DNA of 39,536 nucleotides from a virus. How positions within the stretch are numbered: the first letter of the stretch is position 1; the number at the start of each line of letters is the position of its first letter. The position numbers and the translations under genes are program-made. This document shows positions 1 to 6,053 of the stretch, in pieces. A model generated the notes under the pieces. That model was not told the origin of the DNA, did not search any database, and saw only the letters and a list, made by a program, of their open reading frames with translations. The stretch lies in the IMG/VR virus record IMGVR_UViG_3300042475_005351, positions 1-39,536 of that record; one strand, 5' to 3'.

Positions 1-2
1 AA

Positions 3-50
3 ATTGAAAAAGAGGCACAACAAGCAAACAAAAACGTAATCAAACCTTAA
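3..50 (+). CDS. C-terminal end of an upstream gene (partial)
   Basis: An open frame enters from the left edge and ends at TAA 48-50, one base before the ATG at 52. The 15 visible residues (IEKEAQQANKNVIKP) are polar and lysine/glutamine-rich, like the end of a coiled coil. Tight spacing to the next start suggests one operon. Too little is visible for a function, and the frame could be open by chance. Confidence 0.4.
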   Translation: MEKEAQQANKNVIKP

Positions 51-51
51 T

Positions 52-570
52 ATGAAATACATCCTACCCGTCATTGCAATTCTTTTCTTAACATCAACAA
101 CCCATGCCTGGCCCTTTGGAAAGAAAGAACCTAAACCACAACCTACACCAGCAGCTGTTGCTAAGCCAACACCTAAACCTACTATTAATGAAGGTAGAGA
201 AATTGTAAAAGGTATCGCTGCTGAACTTAAAGCTGCTAAAGAAGAGAATACAAAGCTTAAAGCTTCTCTTGATAAGGCTTTGCAACAGACTCAAACTGCA
301 GAAGCTAGGACTTTAGAAGTTCAAAAGTCAGCTGATGCTCTTAAGGAGTGGGGTGTTATTCAACAGGCTGAAGCACAGAAGTTTATGGAGAAGTATAATA
401 GTGCTGTTAAGCGTTATCATCGTTTGAAAGCTATTGCTGCTCTTATTGCTGCTGCCGTTGGGGTGTTACTAGGTTTACAGATTATGGGCTTTGTTCCTCC
501 TCCATATAGCTTACTGGTACCCGTAGGCGGGGCTGGATTGTTTGCAGCTCTTGTCTGGTTCTTCCTCTAA
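52..570 (+). CDS. Exported coiled-coil membrane protein, unknown function
   Basis: The 172-aa product starts with a Sec-type signal peptide (residues 1-19, ending THA before WPFGKK). A Pro/Lys-rich linker follows (about 24-45), then a coiled coil (about 50-115). Two hydrophobic helices lie near the C-terminus (about 125-145 and 152-172). Its TAA overlaps the next ATG by one base, so the two genes are probably translationally coupled. A signal peptide plus coiled coil upstream of a lysis pair could suit a spanin-like or envelope-associated protein, but two C-terminal membrane helices are not typical of Rz/Rz1. Function is not assigned; the topology is the solid part. Confidence 0.75.
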   Translation: MKYILPVIAILFLTSTTHAWPFGKKEPKPQPTPAAVAKPTPKPTINEGREIVKGIAAELKAAKEENTKLKASLDKALQQTQTAEARTLEVQKSADALKEWGVIQQAEAQKFMEKYNSAVKRYHRLKAIAALIAAAVGVLLGLQIMGFVPPPYSLLVPVGGAGLFAALVWFFL

Positions 571-815
571 TGTCTCTCGGAGACATTTATTCACAATCAG
601 TCAAAGGTAAAGCGGTTGGAGGGTTGCCTTCTATAGGTTCAGCTGCACCCCCTATCATAGAACGCGACCCTCAAGTTCGTAAACTAGAACAAGACGTCTT
701 TGCCCGGATGCATGAAATTGTTAAACCAGAACCTTTAGAACAAGGGCAGGCTGCACTTGATTTGGAGTTTGTTTCTTTTGAACAAGCATTAAAAGAATTG
801 CAGCAAATGAGTTGA
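570..815 (+). CDS. Hypothetical small protein
   Basis: An 81-aa soluble protein whose ATG overlaps the stop codon of the upstream membrane-protein gene (TAATG), indicating coupled translation. The N-terminal third is Gly/Ser/Pro-rich and probably disordered. The C-terminal half (about residues 32-80) is predicted helical and acidic. There is no signal peptide and no motif I recognise. The gene is followed by the tRNA-like RNA at 842-966. Reality is supported by the coupling and phage-like codon use; function is unknown. Confidence 0.6.
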   Translation: MSLGDIYSQSVKGKAVGGLPSIGSAAPPIIERDPQVRKLEQDVFARMHEIVKPEPLEQGQAALDLEFVSFEQALKELQQMS

Positions 816-841
816 AACGACTAAATAATTAAAATTTAAAT

Positions 842-966
842 TTCCCGGCACCGGTTGCTAACTCTTATCGAGCGGAGAGAGACCTTTGTAAGATGAGAGG
901 GTCCTAGGATCGCAACGAGCCTTTGGTCACGTCTTAGTGTAGGTTCAACTCCTACCCGGGAAACCA
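842..966 (+). ncRNA. tRNA-like RNA with encoded CCA and non-tRNA body
   Basis: The ends form a perfect 7-bp acceptor stem (842-848 with 956-962), followed by A963 and an encoded CCA (964-966). A canonical T-arm precedes it: stem 939-943/951-955 and loop TTCAACT 944-950. The element is 125 nt instead of 75-90, and I find no 5-bp stem with a 7-nt anticodon loop in the body. The body can instead fold as a 5-bp stem (854-858/912-916) enclosing an 8-bp hairpin (862-869/892-899, one G-U pair) and a 4-bp hairpin (900-903/908-911). It may be a tRNA mimic, a tRNA with an insertion, or a decayed tRNA. Acceptor and T-arm are secure; the identity is not. Confidence 0.6.
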
Positions 967-1006
967 TTTTAATGGCAATTAGTTAGACTGAGTTCTAATT
1001 AATTCC

Positions 1007-2296
1007 ATGACATTTATTCTAACTTTAATGCTTCTAGGGGCTGTTGCCGGAGCTGTATATTTTTTTCAACAAGGTCGAGGCTGTCAAACCCAAGTAACTT
1101 TGCTTCAAGAACAGATAGAAGCTTACAAAGTTAACTCCTCTCCTCTCCAGGATCAACTAACAGAACTTAAAAGACAGAATGAAGTTCTGAGTAACGAAAA
1201 GATTTCTTTACTTCAAGATAAGGCTACACTAGAAGAGCGTAATAAGGCTTTAAAAGAGCAGATTGAGGTTGTCACTGATATTACTTCACAATTGGAAAAG
1301 CATACAAGTCAGGCCATTAAAGATCAGTATTTGGCCTCTCAAGACCAATCTGTCCAGACTTTAAAGTATGCTTTAGATCCAATCCAAGATCAGCTTAATA
1401 CCCTCAGACAGCACGTCTCTGAGACCGCAGACCGTGAGACTCAGGCCCGGTCATCGCTTCTCAATTCAATTGAAGAATTACAGAAGTATCAGACAGACTT
1501 CTCTGAACGGGCTCGGGACTTAGTATCAGCTCTCACTGGACAGAATAGAGCACAAGGGGATTGGGGTGAAATGGTATTGCAGACTCTCCTTGAGACTTCC
1601 GGGCTCATTGAAGGGGTTCACTTCACCGTTCAAGGACATGCAAGGAATGACGAGGGTACAGCTTATCGCCCGGACGTCGTGGTGCAGTTCCCTGATAACA
1701 AGAACGTAATTATTGACTCAAAAGTATCTTTGGTTTCGTTTATGCGTTTAATGAATGCTACAAGTTCAGCTGAACAGAAGGCAGCCGAGAAGGATCTCAT
1801 GATGTCTATTAAGCTTCATATTGATGGCCTTTCAAATAAGAACTACGAAGACTTGTATCCTTTCGGAATTGACTTCGTTATGTTATTTGTTCCTGTAGAA
1901 GGTGCTTATATGCAGATTATGCAACTGGATCCTTCCATCTGGCAGTATGCTTATAAGAAGCGCATTGTGCTTATGTCTCCTACGTCCCTTATTCCTGCAT
2001 TGCGGATGGTACATCACATCTGGCAAAGAGATGGACAGCAGAAGATGGCCGATAAGATTGTTAAAGAGGCTTCTAACTTCTATGATAAGATTGCCGGGTT
2101 CTGTGATTCGTTTGTCAATATTGGAGATGCCCTTGAGAAGGCTTCTTCGGCATTCGGGAAAGCTAAGACTCAATTGTCAGAAGGTAAGGGCAATTTAATT
2201 CAGAGAGCCGAGCAATTCAAACAGCTCCACCTCCAACCTAAGAAGAAGATTGACGAGACTTTATTACTACAAAATTCATTTGAGGAGGCAGCATAA
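1007..2296 (+). CDS. rmuC: RmuC-family DNA recombination/nuclease protein
   Basis: The 429-aa product has RmuC architecture: an N-terminal membrane anchor (residues 2-20), a long coiled coil (about 28-170) and the RmuC core (about 175-360). Hallmarks are GDWGE at 184-188, RPDVVV at 221-226, IIDSKVS at 235-241 and the YPFGIDFVMLFVP block at 284-296. D223 with D237-x-K239 fits the PD-(D/E)xK-like nuclease core described for the family. Bacterial RmuC limits rearrangements at inverted repeats. It is normally a host gene, and its place between a tRNA-like RNA and a lysis pair in a phage is unusual. The next gene starts 10 bp downstream, suggesting an operon. The family call is firm; its role in infection is inferred. 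Confidence 0.93.
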   Translation: MTFILTLMLLGAVAGAVYFFQQGRGCQTQVTLLQEQIEAYKVNSSPLQDQLTELKRQNEVLSNEKISLLQDKATLEERNKALKEQIEVVTDITSQLEKHTSQAIKDQYLASQDQSVQTLKYALDPIQDQLNTLRQHVSETADRETQARSSLLNSIEELQKYQTDFSERARDLVSALTGQNRAQGDWGEMVLQTLLETSGLIEGVHFTVQGHARNDEGTAYRPDVVVQFPDNKNVIIDSKVSLVSFMRLMNATSSAEQKAAEKDLMMSIKLHIDGLSNKNYEDLYPFGIDFVMLFVPVEGAYMQIMQLDPSIWQYAYKKRIVLMSPTSLIPALRMVHHIWQRDGQQKMADKIVKEASNFYDKIAGFCDSFVNIGDALEKASSAFGKAKTQLSEGKGNLIQRAEQFKQLHLQPKKKIDETLLLQNSFEEAA

Positions 2297-2299
2297 ATA
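2293..2299 (+). promoter_or_regulatory. ATAAATA box before holin-like gene
   Basis: ATAAATA, ending 7 bp before ATG 2307 and overlapping the rmuC stop codon. Confidence 0.45.
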
Positions 2300-2306
2300 A
2301 CTATGA

Positions 2307-2786
2307 ATGTGGGACTCAATTACCAATATTGCCAAGAATGCAGCTTCGTTTCTCTCTTCAAATAGAGTACCACCAGGCACACCTATAGAGTTACAAGATT
2401 CTTTACGCAAAGAGAATCACTTTAAGTCAAAGAAGTTCTTTTTAGCTTTTTCTTCTTTTATAGGGGTATTAGCTTTTTATTTACTCTCTGTTGGTATTCT
2501 CTTTTTACTACCTACTGAGAATGAGCTTATAGCAGGTTACGTCACTATCTTTACAAAGACTATAGAGATTGTAGCTATTATTGTTGCTTCTTATATTGGT
2601 GTCCAGGCTGCAATCGACTTTAAGTATGGTAGTTCTTCTAGTACTAATCTTGACTCAGTTTTAACTTCTGAGCAAAGAGAAGAGAAGGTCATACAAGAGA
2701 TGACAATTAAGTATGCTGAAAAGTTTAAGAATGATCCATCATATGCGCCAATTGAATGGGTTTTTAGTCAGGAGGAAGGTATATGA
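2307..2786 (+). CDS. Putative holin (two-TM membrane protein)
   Basis: A 159-aa protein with a polar N-terminus (1-45), two hydrophobic helices (about 46-68 and 76-104) and a soluble charged C-terminal tail (105-159). The gene overlaps the endolysin by four bases (ATGA at 2783), the usual translational coupling of a lysis pair, and this supports holin as the role. No family signature is evident and holins are too diverse to identify by sequence alone. An ATAAATA box (2293-2299) lies 7 bp before the ATG and overlaps the rmuC stop codon. A regulator of the endolysin or an unrelated membrane protein remain possible. Confidence 0.6.
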   Translation: MWDSITNIAKNAASFLSSNRVPPGTPIELQDSLRKENHFKSKKFFLAFSSFIGVLAFYLLSVGILFLLPTENELIAGYVTIFTKTIEIVAIIVASYIGVQAAIDFKYGSSSSTNLDSVLTSEQREEKVIQEMTIKYAEKFKNDPSYAPIEWVFSQEEGI

Positions 2787-3478
2787 AAGTCTTACAAAGA
2801 GGAGATGTAAGTGAAGAGGTAAAGCAGTGGCAGTTGTTCTTACAGTCTGCTGGTTATAAGATCCCGGCTGTAGATGGAGCTTTTGGTCCTCAAACAGAAA
2901 GAGAGACAATTAAATTTCAAGTTAAGAATGGTCTAAAGCCTGACGGTGAAGTAGGACCTAAGACCTGGAAGTACGTAACTACAGTATCAAGTAATACACC
3001 ATTATCTCAAAAATGGCCTAAACAGGATTACACTTCAATGTGTAACTTCTACGGACCGGTTGGCGAGAATATGACTCAGCTTGAATTACCTTATGTTATG
3101 AAACTGGCTTGGGATACAGGAGTAACTGTTAAGAAGATCTCTTGTCATCAAAAATGCGCTAAATCGTTTCATAATATTTTCGAAAAGACTTTAAAGCATT
3201 ACGGAGAGGCTGAAATTAAAAAGCTAAGATTAGATTTATTTGGTGGCTGTTTAAATGTTCGTAGAATGCGTGGAGGTAGTGCTTATTCTATCCATTCCTG
3301 GGGGGCTGCTATAGATTTAGATCCTGATAACAATCAGCTTAAGTGGGGTAGAGATAGAGCTACATTAGCAAAACCAGCATATGAACCATTTTGGAAAATT
3401 GTTGAAGAAGAGGGAGCTACAAGTTTAGGTAGAGAGCGCAATTTCGACTGGATGCATTTTCAGTTTGCTTACCTATAA
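2783..3478 (+). CDS. Endolysin: peptidoglycan-binding domain plus M15 peptidase
   Basis: The 231-aa product combines an N-terminal PG_binding_1 domain (about residues 5-65, DGAFGPQTERE and GEVGPKTW) with a C-terminal peptidase of the M15/VanY type. Zinc ligands are visible as H171 and D178 in SIHSWGAAIDLD and H225 in DWMHF. M15 enzymes cleave peptide cross-links or stems of peptidoglycan as DD- or LD-endo/carboxypeptidases. There is no signal peptide, so export would need the holin-like protein encoded just upstream. AGGAAGG a few bases before the ATG is a good Shine-Dalgarno site. It is most likely the lysis enzyme rather than a virion hydrolase, because of this context. Confidence 0.92.
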   Translation: MKVLQRGDVSEEVKQWQLFLQSAGYKIPAVDGAFGPQTERETIKFQVKNGLKPDGEVGPKTWKYVTTVSSNTPLSQKWPKQDYTSMCNFYGPVGENMTQLELPYVMKLAWDTGVTVKKISCHQKCAKSFHNIFEKTLKHYGEAEIKKLRLDLFGGCLNVRRMRGGSAYSIHSWGAAIDLDPDNNQLKWGRDRATLAKPAYEPFWKIVEEEGATSLGRERNFDWMHFQFAYL

Positions 3479-3484
3479 TTTTTA

Positions 3485-3491
3485 ATAAATA
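3485..3491 (+). promoter_or_regulatory. ATAAATA box before the 166-aa gene
   Basis: AATAAATA, ending 7 bp before ATG 3499; resembles the T4 late promoter core but leaves almost no leader. Confidence 0.5.
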
Positions 3492-3498
3492 ATATACA

Positions 3499-3999
3499 AT
3501 GGATACTTTTGATAAACTAGTAGATCAATTATTAAACGAATTTAATGTAGAAGATCGTAACGACCCAGCCTTCTATGATTATGCTGTTATTTTTGTACAG
3601 CAATTAAAAGCTCGTAATATGGTGCAACCAGGTGTTGATGTTCGTAAAACAGCTATGCAGATTGTTAAAGATGAATATTATAACTATATTGATACTAATG
3701 ATAATGTTTCTTTTAAGGTGTCATTCTTCTTTGATAATAAGACACCAACTCCTAACAATTTAAGAATTGAAGTTGATAATCTTCTTAATGACGACCCCCC
3801 AAAGATGATTGAGAATACTCATGAAGAGGAGTCAATTGATGAGATTGTTGACTTTTTAGATACAGCTTCAAGAGAGGCTGAACAGAAGTCAGGTGAAGTT
3901 CCTGGTCAAAACGTACCAGCTGAAGTAGGAGAGACTCCATCAGAAATGCCTCAAGCACAGCAAGTGCCTAATACGTCCCAATATCTAAAGGGACTATAA
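3499..3999 (+). CDS. Hypothetical acidic protein, candidate capsid-targeted
   Basis: A 166-aa acidic protein. Residues 1-75 are helical and residues 110-166 are low-complexity, rich in Glu, Pro and Gln, and probably disordered. I recognise no family. The N-terminus is a short amphipathic helix ending in LLNE (residues 11-14), resembling the hydrophobic-x-Glu end of the peptides in the - strand cluster that follows, so it may be packaged in the head. An ATAAATA box (3485-3491) lies 7 bp before the ATG. It converges with the next gene, the two stops lying 2 bp apart, so no terminator fits between them. Confidence 0.65.
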   Translation: MDTFDKLVDQLLNEFNVEDRNDPAFYDYAVIFVQQLKARNMVQPGVDVRKTAMQIVKDEYYNYIDTNDNVSFKVSFFFDNKTPTPNNLRIEVDNLLNDDPPKMIENTHEEESIDEIVDFLDTASREAEQKSGEVPGQNVPAEVGETPSEMPQAQQVPNTSQYLKGL

Positions 4000-4001
4000 A
4001 A

Positions 4002-4247
4002 TTAATCAAACTTCAACAAACGAAGTAGGTTAGGAAGAGTTTCTGGTAAGTCTTGTTTTCTTTCTGCACTTGAAACGATATCATTTAATTCATTGATAAT
4101 ATCTTTCAATACCTCTGAGACTAACGCGCCAGACTTTGTTTTTGCTGTAGGGTCTAAACTAACATACAAGTCGTACAAATCATTTGCGACAGAGTAGCTT
4201 GTATTTTCTTTTACAATTTTGTTATAAACATCTTTAAATTTATTCAT
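4002..4247 (-). CDS. Small helical protein with N-terminal hydrophobic-x-Glu motif
   Basis: An 81-aa, mostly helical protein of unknown function. Its start (MNKFKDVYNKIVKEN) has the same layout as several neighbours: Lys-rich, an aromatic residue at 8, and a hydrophobic-x-Glu motif at 12-14. In T4, similar peptides target internal proteins to the prohead and are cut by gp21 after hydrophobic-x-Glu. It is the last gene of a - strand run, starting 3 bp after the stop of the 128-aa gene. Packaging in the head is an inference; the enzymatic role, if any, is unknown. Confidence 0.65.
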   Translation of the reverse strand: MNKFKDVYNKIVKENTSYSVANDLYDLYVSLDPTAKTKSGALVSEVLKDIINELNDIVSSAERKQDLPETLPNLLRLLKFD

Positions 4248-4250
4248 TTC

Positions 4251-4637
4251 TTATACCTCTTCTTCCGGGTAACCTGCCATATACACACTCTTGTACTCGT
4301 ATCTATTTAACATCTCTTCAATACGAGGGACATCAAAATCTAAAGCCTCATGCCAACTACTTGAGGTGTGTACTGTAAGTTCTAAAACTGCTGATCCGTT
4401 ATTAAGAGTATTTTTATAAGGTTCAACGGCATACTTATTAGTAGCTTCAAGCTCACGTTTAATACTTGAATAAGCTGCTTGTTTTGCAGGTTCAATACCT
4501 CTTTCTTCTTCTCTACGAAGATAGATTTCTACTGCAATTTCTGAACCCTGAGACTCATCTTCTCCTTCTATATAATCTTGTTCGTTAATAACTTTTTTAT
4601 AAGCTTCTTCTAGAAGAAGTTGATCTCTCTTTTTCAT
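4251..4637 (-). CDS. Hypothetical protein with candidate capsid-targeting peptide
   Basis: A 128-aa, strongly charged protein with no family I recognise. The N-terminus is a Lys-rich amphipathic helix ending in VINE (16-19) before QDY, matching the VINE/IINE pattern of neighbouring genes. The remainder looks alpha/beta: a glutamate-rich helix (about 30-68), then strands near 84-92 and 115-122. ATAAATA on the - strand (4644-4650) ends 6 bp upstream of the ATG. It sits in the run of small genes 4002-7291, each with its own start signal rather than being tightly coupled. Confidence 0.65.
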   Translation of the reverse strand: MKKRDQLLLEEAYKKVINEQDYIEGEDESQGSEIAVEIYLRREEERGIEPAKQAAYSSIKRELEATNKYAVEPYKNTLNNGSAVLELTVHTSSSWHEALDFDVPRIEEMLNRYEYKSVYMAGYPEEEV

Positions 4638-4643
4638 GTATTA

Positions 4644-4650
4644 TATTTAT
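4644..4650 (-). promoter_or_regulatory. ATAAATA box before the 128-aa gene
   Basis: AATAAATATAATAC precedes ATG 4637; box-to-start gap 6 bp. Confidence 0.5.
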
Positions 4651-4657
4651 TCTAATA

Positions 4658-4825
4658 CTACTCTTCGAAGTCTTCAGGCTCTAGGCCCTTAATCTTTTCT
4701 TTAAGATAATTTAAAGCGTATTCAATATCGCTAATATCGTGAAACTCTCCACTGAATACCTCTGACAGGATTTCATCTACAGCATGATCAACAATTGACT
4801 CGATTTCTGGTTCTTTAAGTGACAT
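4658..4825 (-). CDS. Small acidic protein (55 aa)
   Basis: A 55-codon frame (MSLKEPEIESIV at the start, EPEDFEE at the end) fills the gap between the 128-aa and 110-aa genes exactly. It begins with ATG at 4825, 13 bp after the upstream stop, and ends in TAG at 4658. The product is strongly acidic and helical, without a signal peptide or a recognisable family. It has no obvious N-terminal hydrophobic-x-Glu peptide, unlike several neighbours. Codon use and neat packing support a real gene; the function is unknown. Confidence 0.6.
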   Translation of the reverse strand: MSLKEPEIESIVDHAVDEILSEVFSGEFHDISDIEYALNYLKEKIKGLEPEDFEE

Positions 4826-4838
4826 ATATAAATCTTAT

Positions 4839-5171
4839 TTAATCTTCGATATATTTCAACTGCTTTGTTGTAAACTTCTTTTCAGAACAGAATATAGAGT
4901 AGATTAATCTTAATACACCTTTTTTAGATTCCATTACTATATCGGTACATTCTATCTTATTTTGCTCTAATTGATTAAGACCTGTTCGGATACTTTTAAC
5001 AGCTAAGGCCACATCTTCGGGTTTAAATTCTTTAGCAAAGACTATATGAGTCTCGTAGAACGGATCAGGCATTATAGTGACACCGTTTTTAAAGAATGCT
5101 GTAACAGCTGTTTCTGCTCCTAGAAGTAAGCAGCAATCTTTTAAGTCTTCGTTAAATTCGAAGCCAGTCAC
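4839..5171 (-). CDS. Hypothetical protein, GTG start
   Basis: A 110-aa protein of mixed alpha/beta composition with two cysteines near the N-terminus (DCCLL, 12-16) and one at residue 95. I recognise no family. The start is GTG at 5171, chosen because ATAAATA (5178-5184) ends 6 bp upstream, as at other genes here; an ATG overlapping it is immediately followed by a stop in its own frame. It lacks the N-terminal hydrophobic-x-Glu peptide of its neighbours. It lies in the - strand run with only 14 bp to the upstream gene. Confidence 0.6.
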   Translation of the reverse strand: MTGFEFNEDLKDCCLLLGAETAVTAFFKNGVTIMPDPFYETHIVFAKEFKPEDVALAVKSIRTGLNQLEQNKIECTDIVMESKKGVLRLIYSIFCSEKKFTTKQLKYIED

Positions 5172-5177
5172 ATAAAG

Positions 5178-5184
5178 TATTTAT
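5178..5184 (-). promoter_or_regulatory. ATAAATA box before the 110-aa gene
   Basis: Ends 6 bp before the GTG at 5171 and supports that start. Confidence 0.5.
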
Positions 5185-5185
5185 G

Positions 5186-5614
5186 TTATTTGTTCCAGGG
5201 CAATTTGTTACGTGTCGGATACAAATTTGTCTGTGAAATTGTGCGCTGAGCTTCATCAGCTGCTTTAGCTACGAGATCTTGTGCTGCAAGTAAATTTTTC
5301 CTACCTTCTTCACTAATATACTTTTTGTAAGCTATTATTTGAAGATCATGTAGTATGTCCTCTAAACGATCTTTATCGTCTAAGATAGGATGTCTTTTAA
5401 CTTCCTCATTAACAATTGATTCATTACAAGCTTTTTTAATATCTCCTGCAGAAACGCCATACTCATCAGCTAATTTATTGTAGTTTACTTTTTGGCCTTT
5501 TTTCTTTGCAGCTTTAGCTTTTTTAGCAGCATCTTGGATTTGTCTGTGTTCCCAGGCGCGCTCTTCGGCATCTTCATTAATAATCTTACTATACACTAGA
5601 TCGAATTTTTTCAT
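5186..5614 (-). CDS. Hypothetical helical protein with candidate capsid-targeting peptide
   Basis: A 142-aa, predominantly helical protein. The N-terminal peptide (MKKFDLVYSKIINED) ends in IINE at 11-14, the clearest example of the shared hydrophobic-x-Glu motif. A basic segment (about residues 31-42, KKAKAAKKKGQK) and a helix-turn-helix-like stretch (about 43-62, YNKLADEYGVSAGDIKKA) follow. This raises the possibility of DNA binding, which would suit an internal head protein carried with the genome. No family is recognised, and both packaging and DNA binding are inferred from composition. Confidence 0.65.
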   Translation of the reverse strand: MKKFDLVYSKIINEDAEERAWEHRQIQDAAKKAKAAKKKGQKVNYNKLADEYGVSAGDIKKACNESIVNEEVKRHPILDDKDRLEDILHDLQIIAYKKYISEEGRKNLLAAQDLVAKAADEAQRTISQTNLYPTRNKLPWNK

Positions 5615-5623
5615 ATATAATAA

Positions 5624-5851
5624 TTAAGGATTCTCAGCTAATATTTCTTCGTATGTTGTTTGTACACCTTCTTCTCCGAGCTGCATAAGATAATATTCAT
5701 CTCCTTCATCTCCGGGGACTATATCCATAATTATCCAACCATCTTTGTCTCCTTCGAGAGTCACAACATCACCGACATTAAAACGTTTTGGTGCAGGCTG
5801 ACCTGTTACGTAAGCTTCATTAACAACATTTTTAAAGTATCCTTTTTTCAT
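5624..5851 (-). CDS. Small beta-rich protein with candidate capsid-targeting peptide
   Basis: A 75-aa protein. The N-terminal peptide MKKGYFKNVVNEAY ends in VVNE at 9-12. The remainder (about 22-75) looks like a compact SH3-like beta barrel: RFNVGDVVTLEGDKDGW, then IIMDIV and YYLMQL strands. Such folds are common in small nucleic-acid- or protein-binding modules, but no specific family is recognised. ATAAATA (5859-5865, - strand) ends 7 bp before the ATG. It sits 9 bp upstream of the 142-aa gene in the same direction. Confidence 0.65.
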   Translation of the reverse strand: MKKGYFKNVVNEAYVTGQPAPKRFNVGDVVTLEGDKDGWIIMDIVPGDEGDEYYLMQLGEEGVQTTYEEILAENP

Positions 5852-5858
5852 TATATTA

Positions 5859-5865
5859 TATTTAT
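5859..5865 (-). promoter_or_regulatory. ATAAATA box before the 75-aa gene
   Basis: AATAAATATAATATA directly before ATG 5851; gap 7 bp. Confidence 0.5.
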
Positions 5866-6053
5866 TGACAATGATAGTTAAGAAATCTTTGAGCGCCCTT
5901 AGCTGTAGCGTTGTTCTTATTCTTTTGCTTAGATTTTAAAGCTCTAGCTTTTGCGCAGGTAACCTTACCTTTTACCTGACGCTTTAAGATTCCAGGACGA
6001 ACCGGGTCGTGAATAGACTTTTTTTCGTTTATGTATTCTTTTAGAGAGATCAT
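5862..6053 (-). CDS. Small basic protein with candidate capsid-targeting peptide
   Basis: A 63-aa, very basic protein (many Lys/Arg, two Cys), probably nucleic-acid-binding or disordered. The N-terminus MISLKEYINEKKS closely resembles the T4 internal-protein targeting peptide MKTYQEFIAEA: a Lys-x-Tyr/Phe-Ile-x-Glu core with Glu at 10. Cleavage after E10 by a gp21-type protease would release a 53-aa basic peptide. Its ATG overlaps the stop of the 413-aa gene by four bases (ATGA), so translation is coupled. No enzymatic family is recognised. Confidence 0.65.
   Translation of the reverse strand: MISLKEYINEKKSIHDPVRPGILKRQVKGKVTCAKARALKSKQKNKNNATAKGAQRFLNYHCQ

Noticed and set aside
842-966. Calling the element a normal tRNA.
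   Set aside because: No anticodon stem-loop of 5 bp and 7 nt exists and the length is 125 nt; only acceptor and T-arm match.
842-966. A group I intron within a tRNA gene.
   Set aside because: The extra length, about 50 nt, is far below the minimum for a group I intron.
1902-2198. A + strand frame inside the rmuC gene.
   Set aside because: It is an out-of-frame shadow of a well-supported gene.
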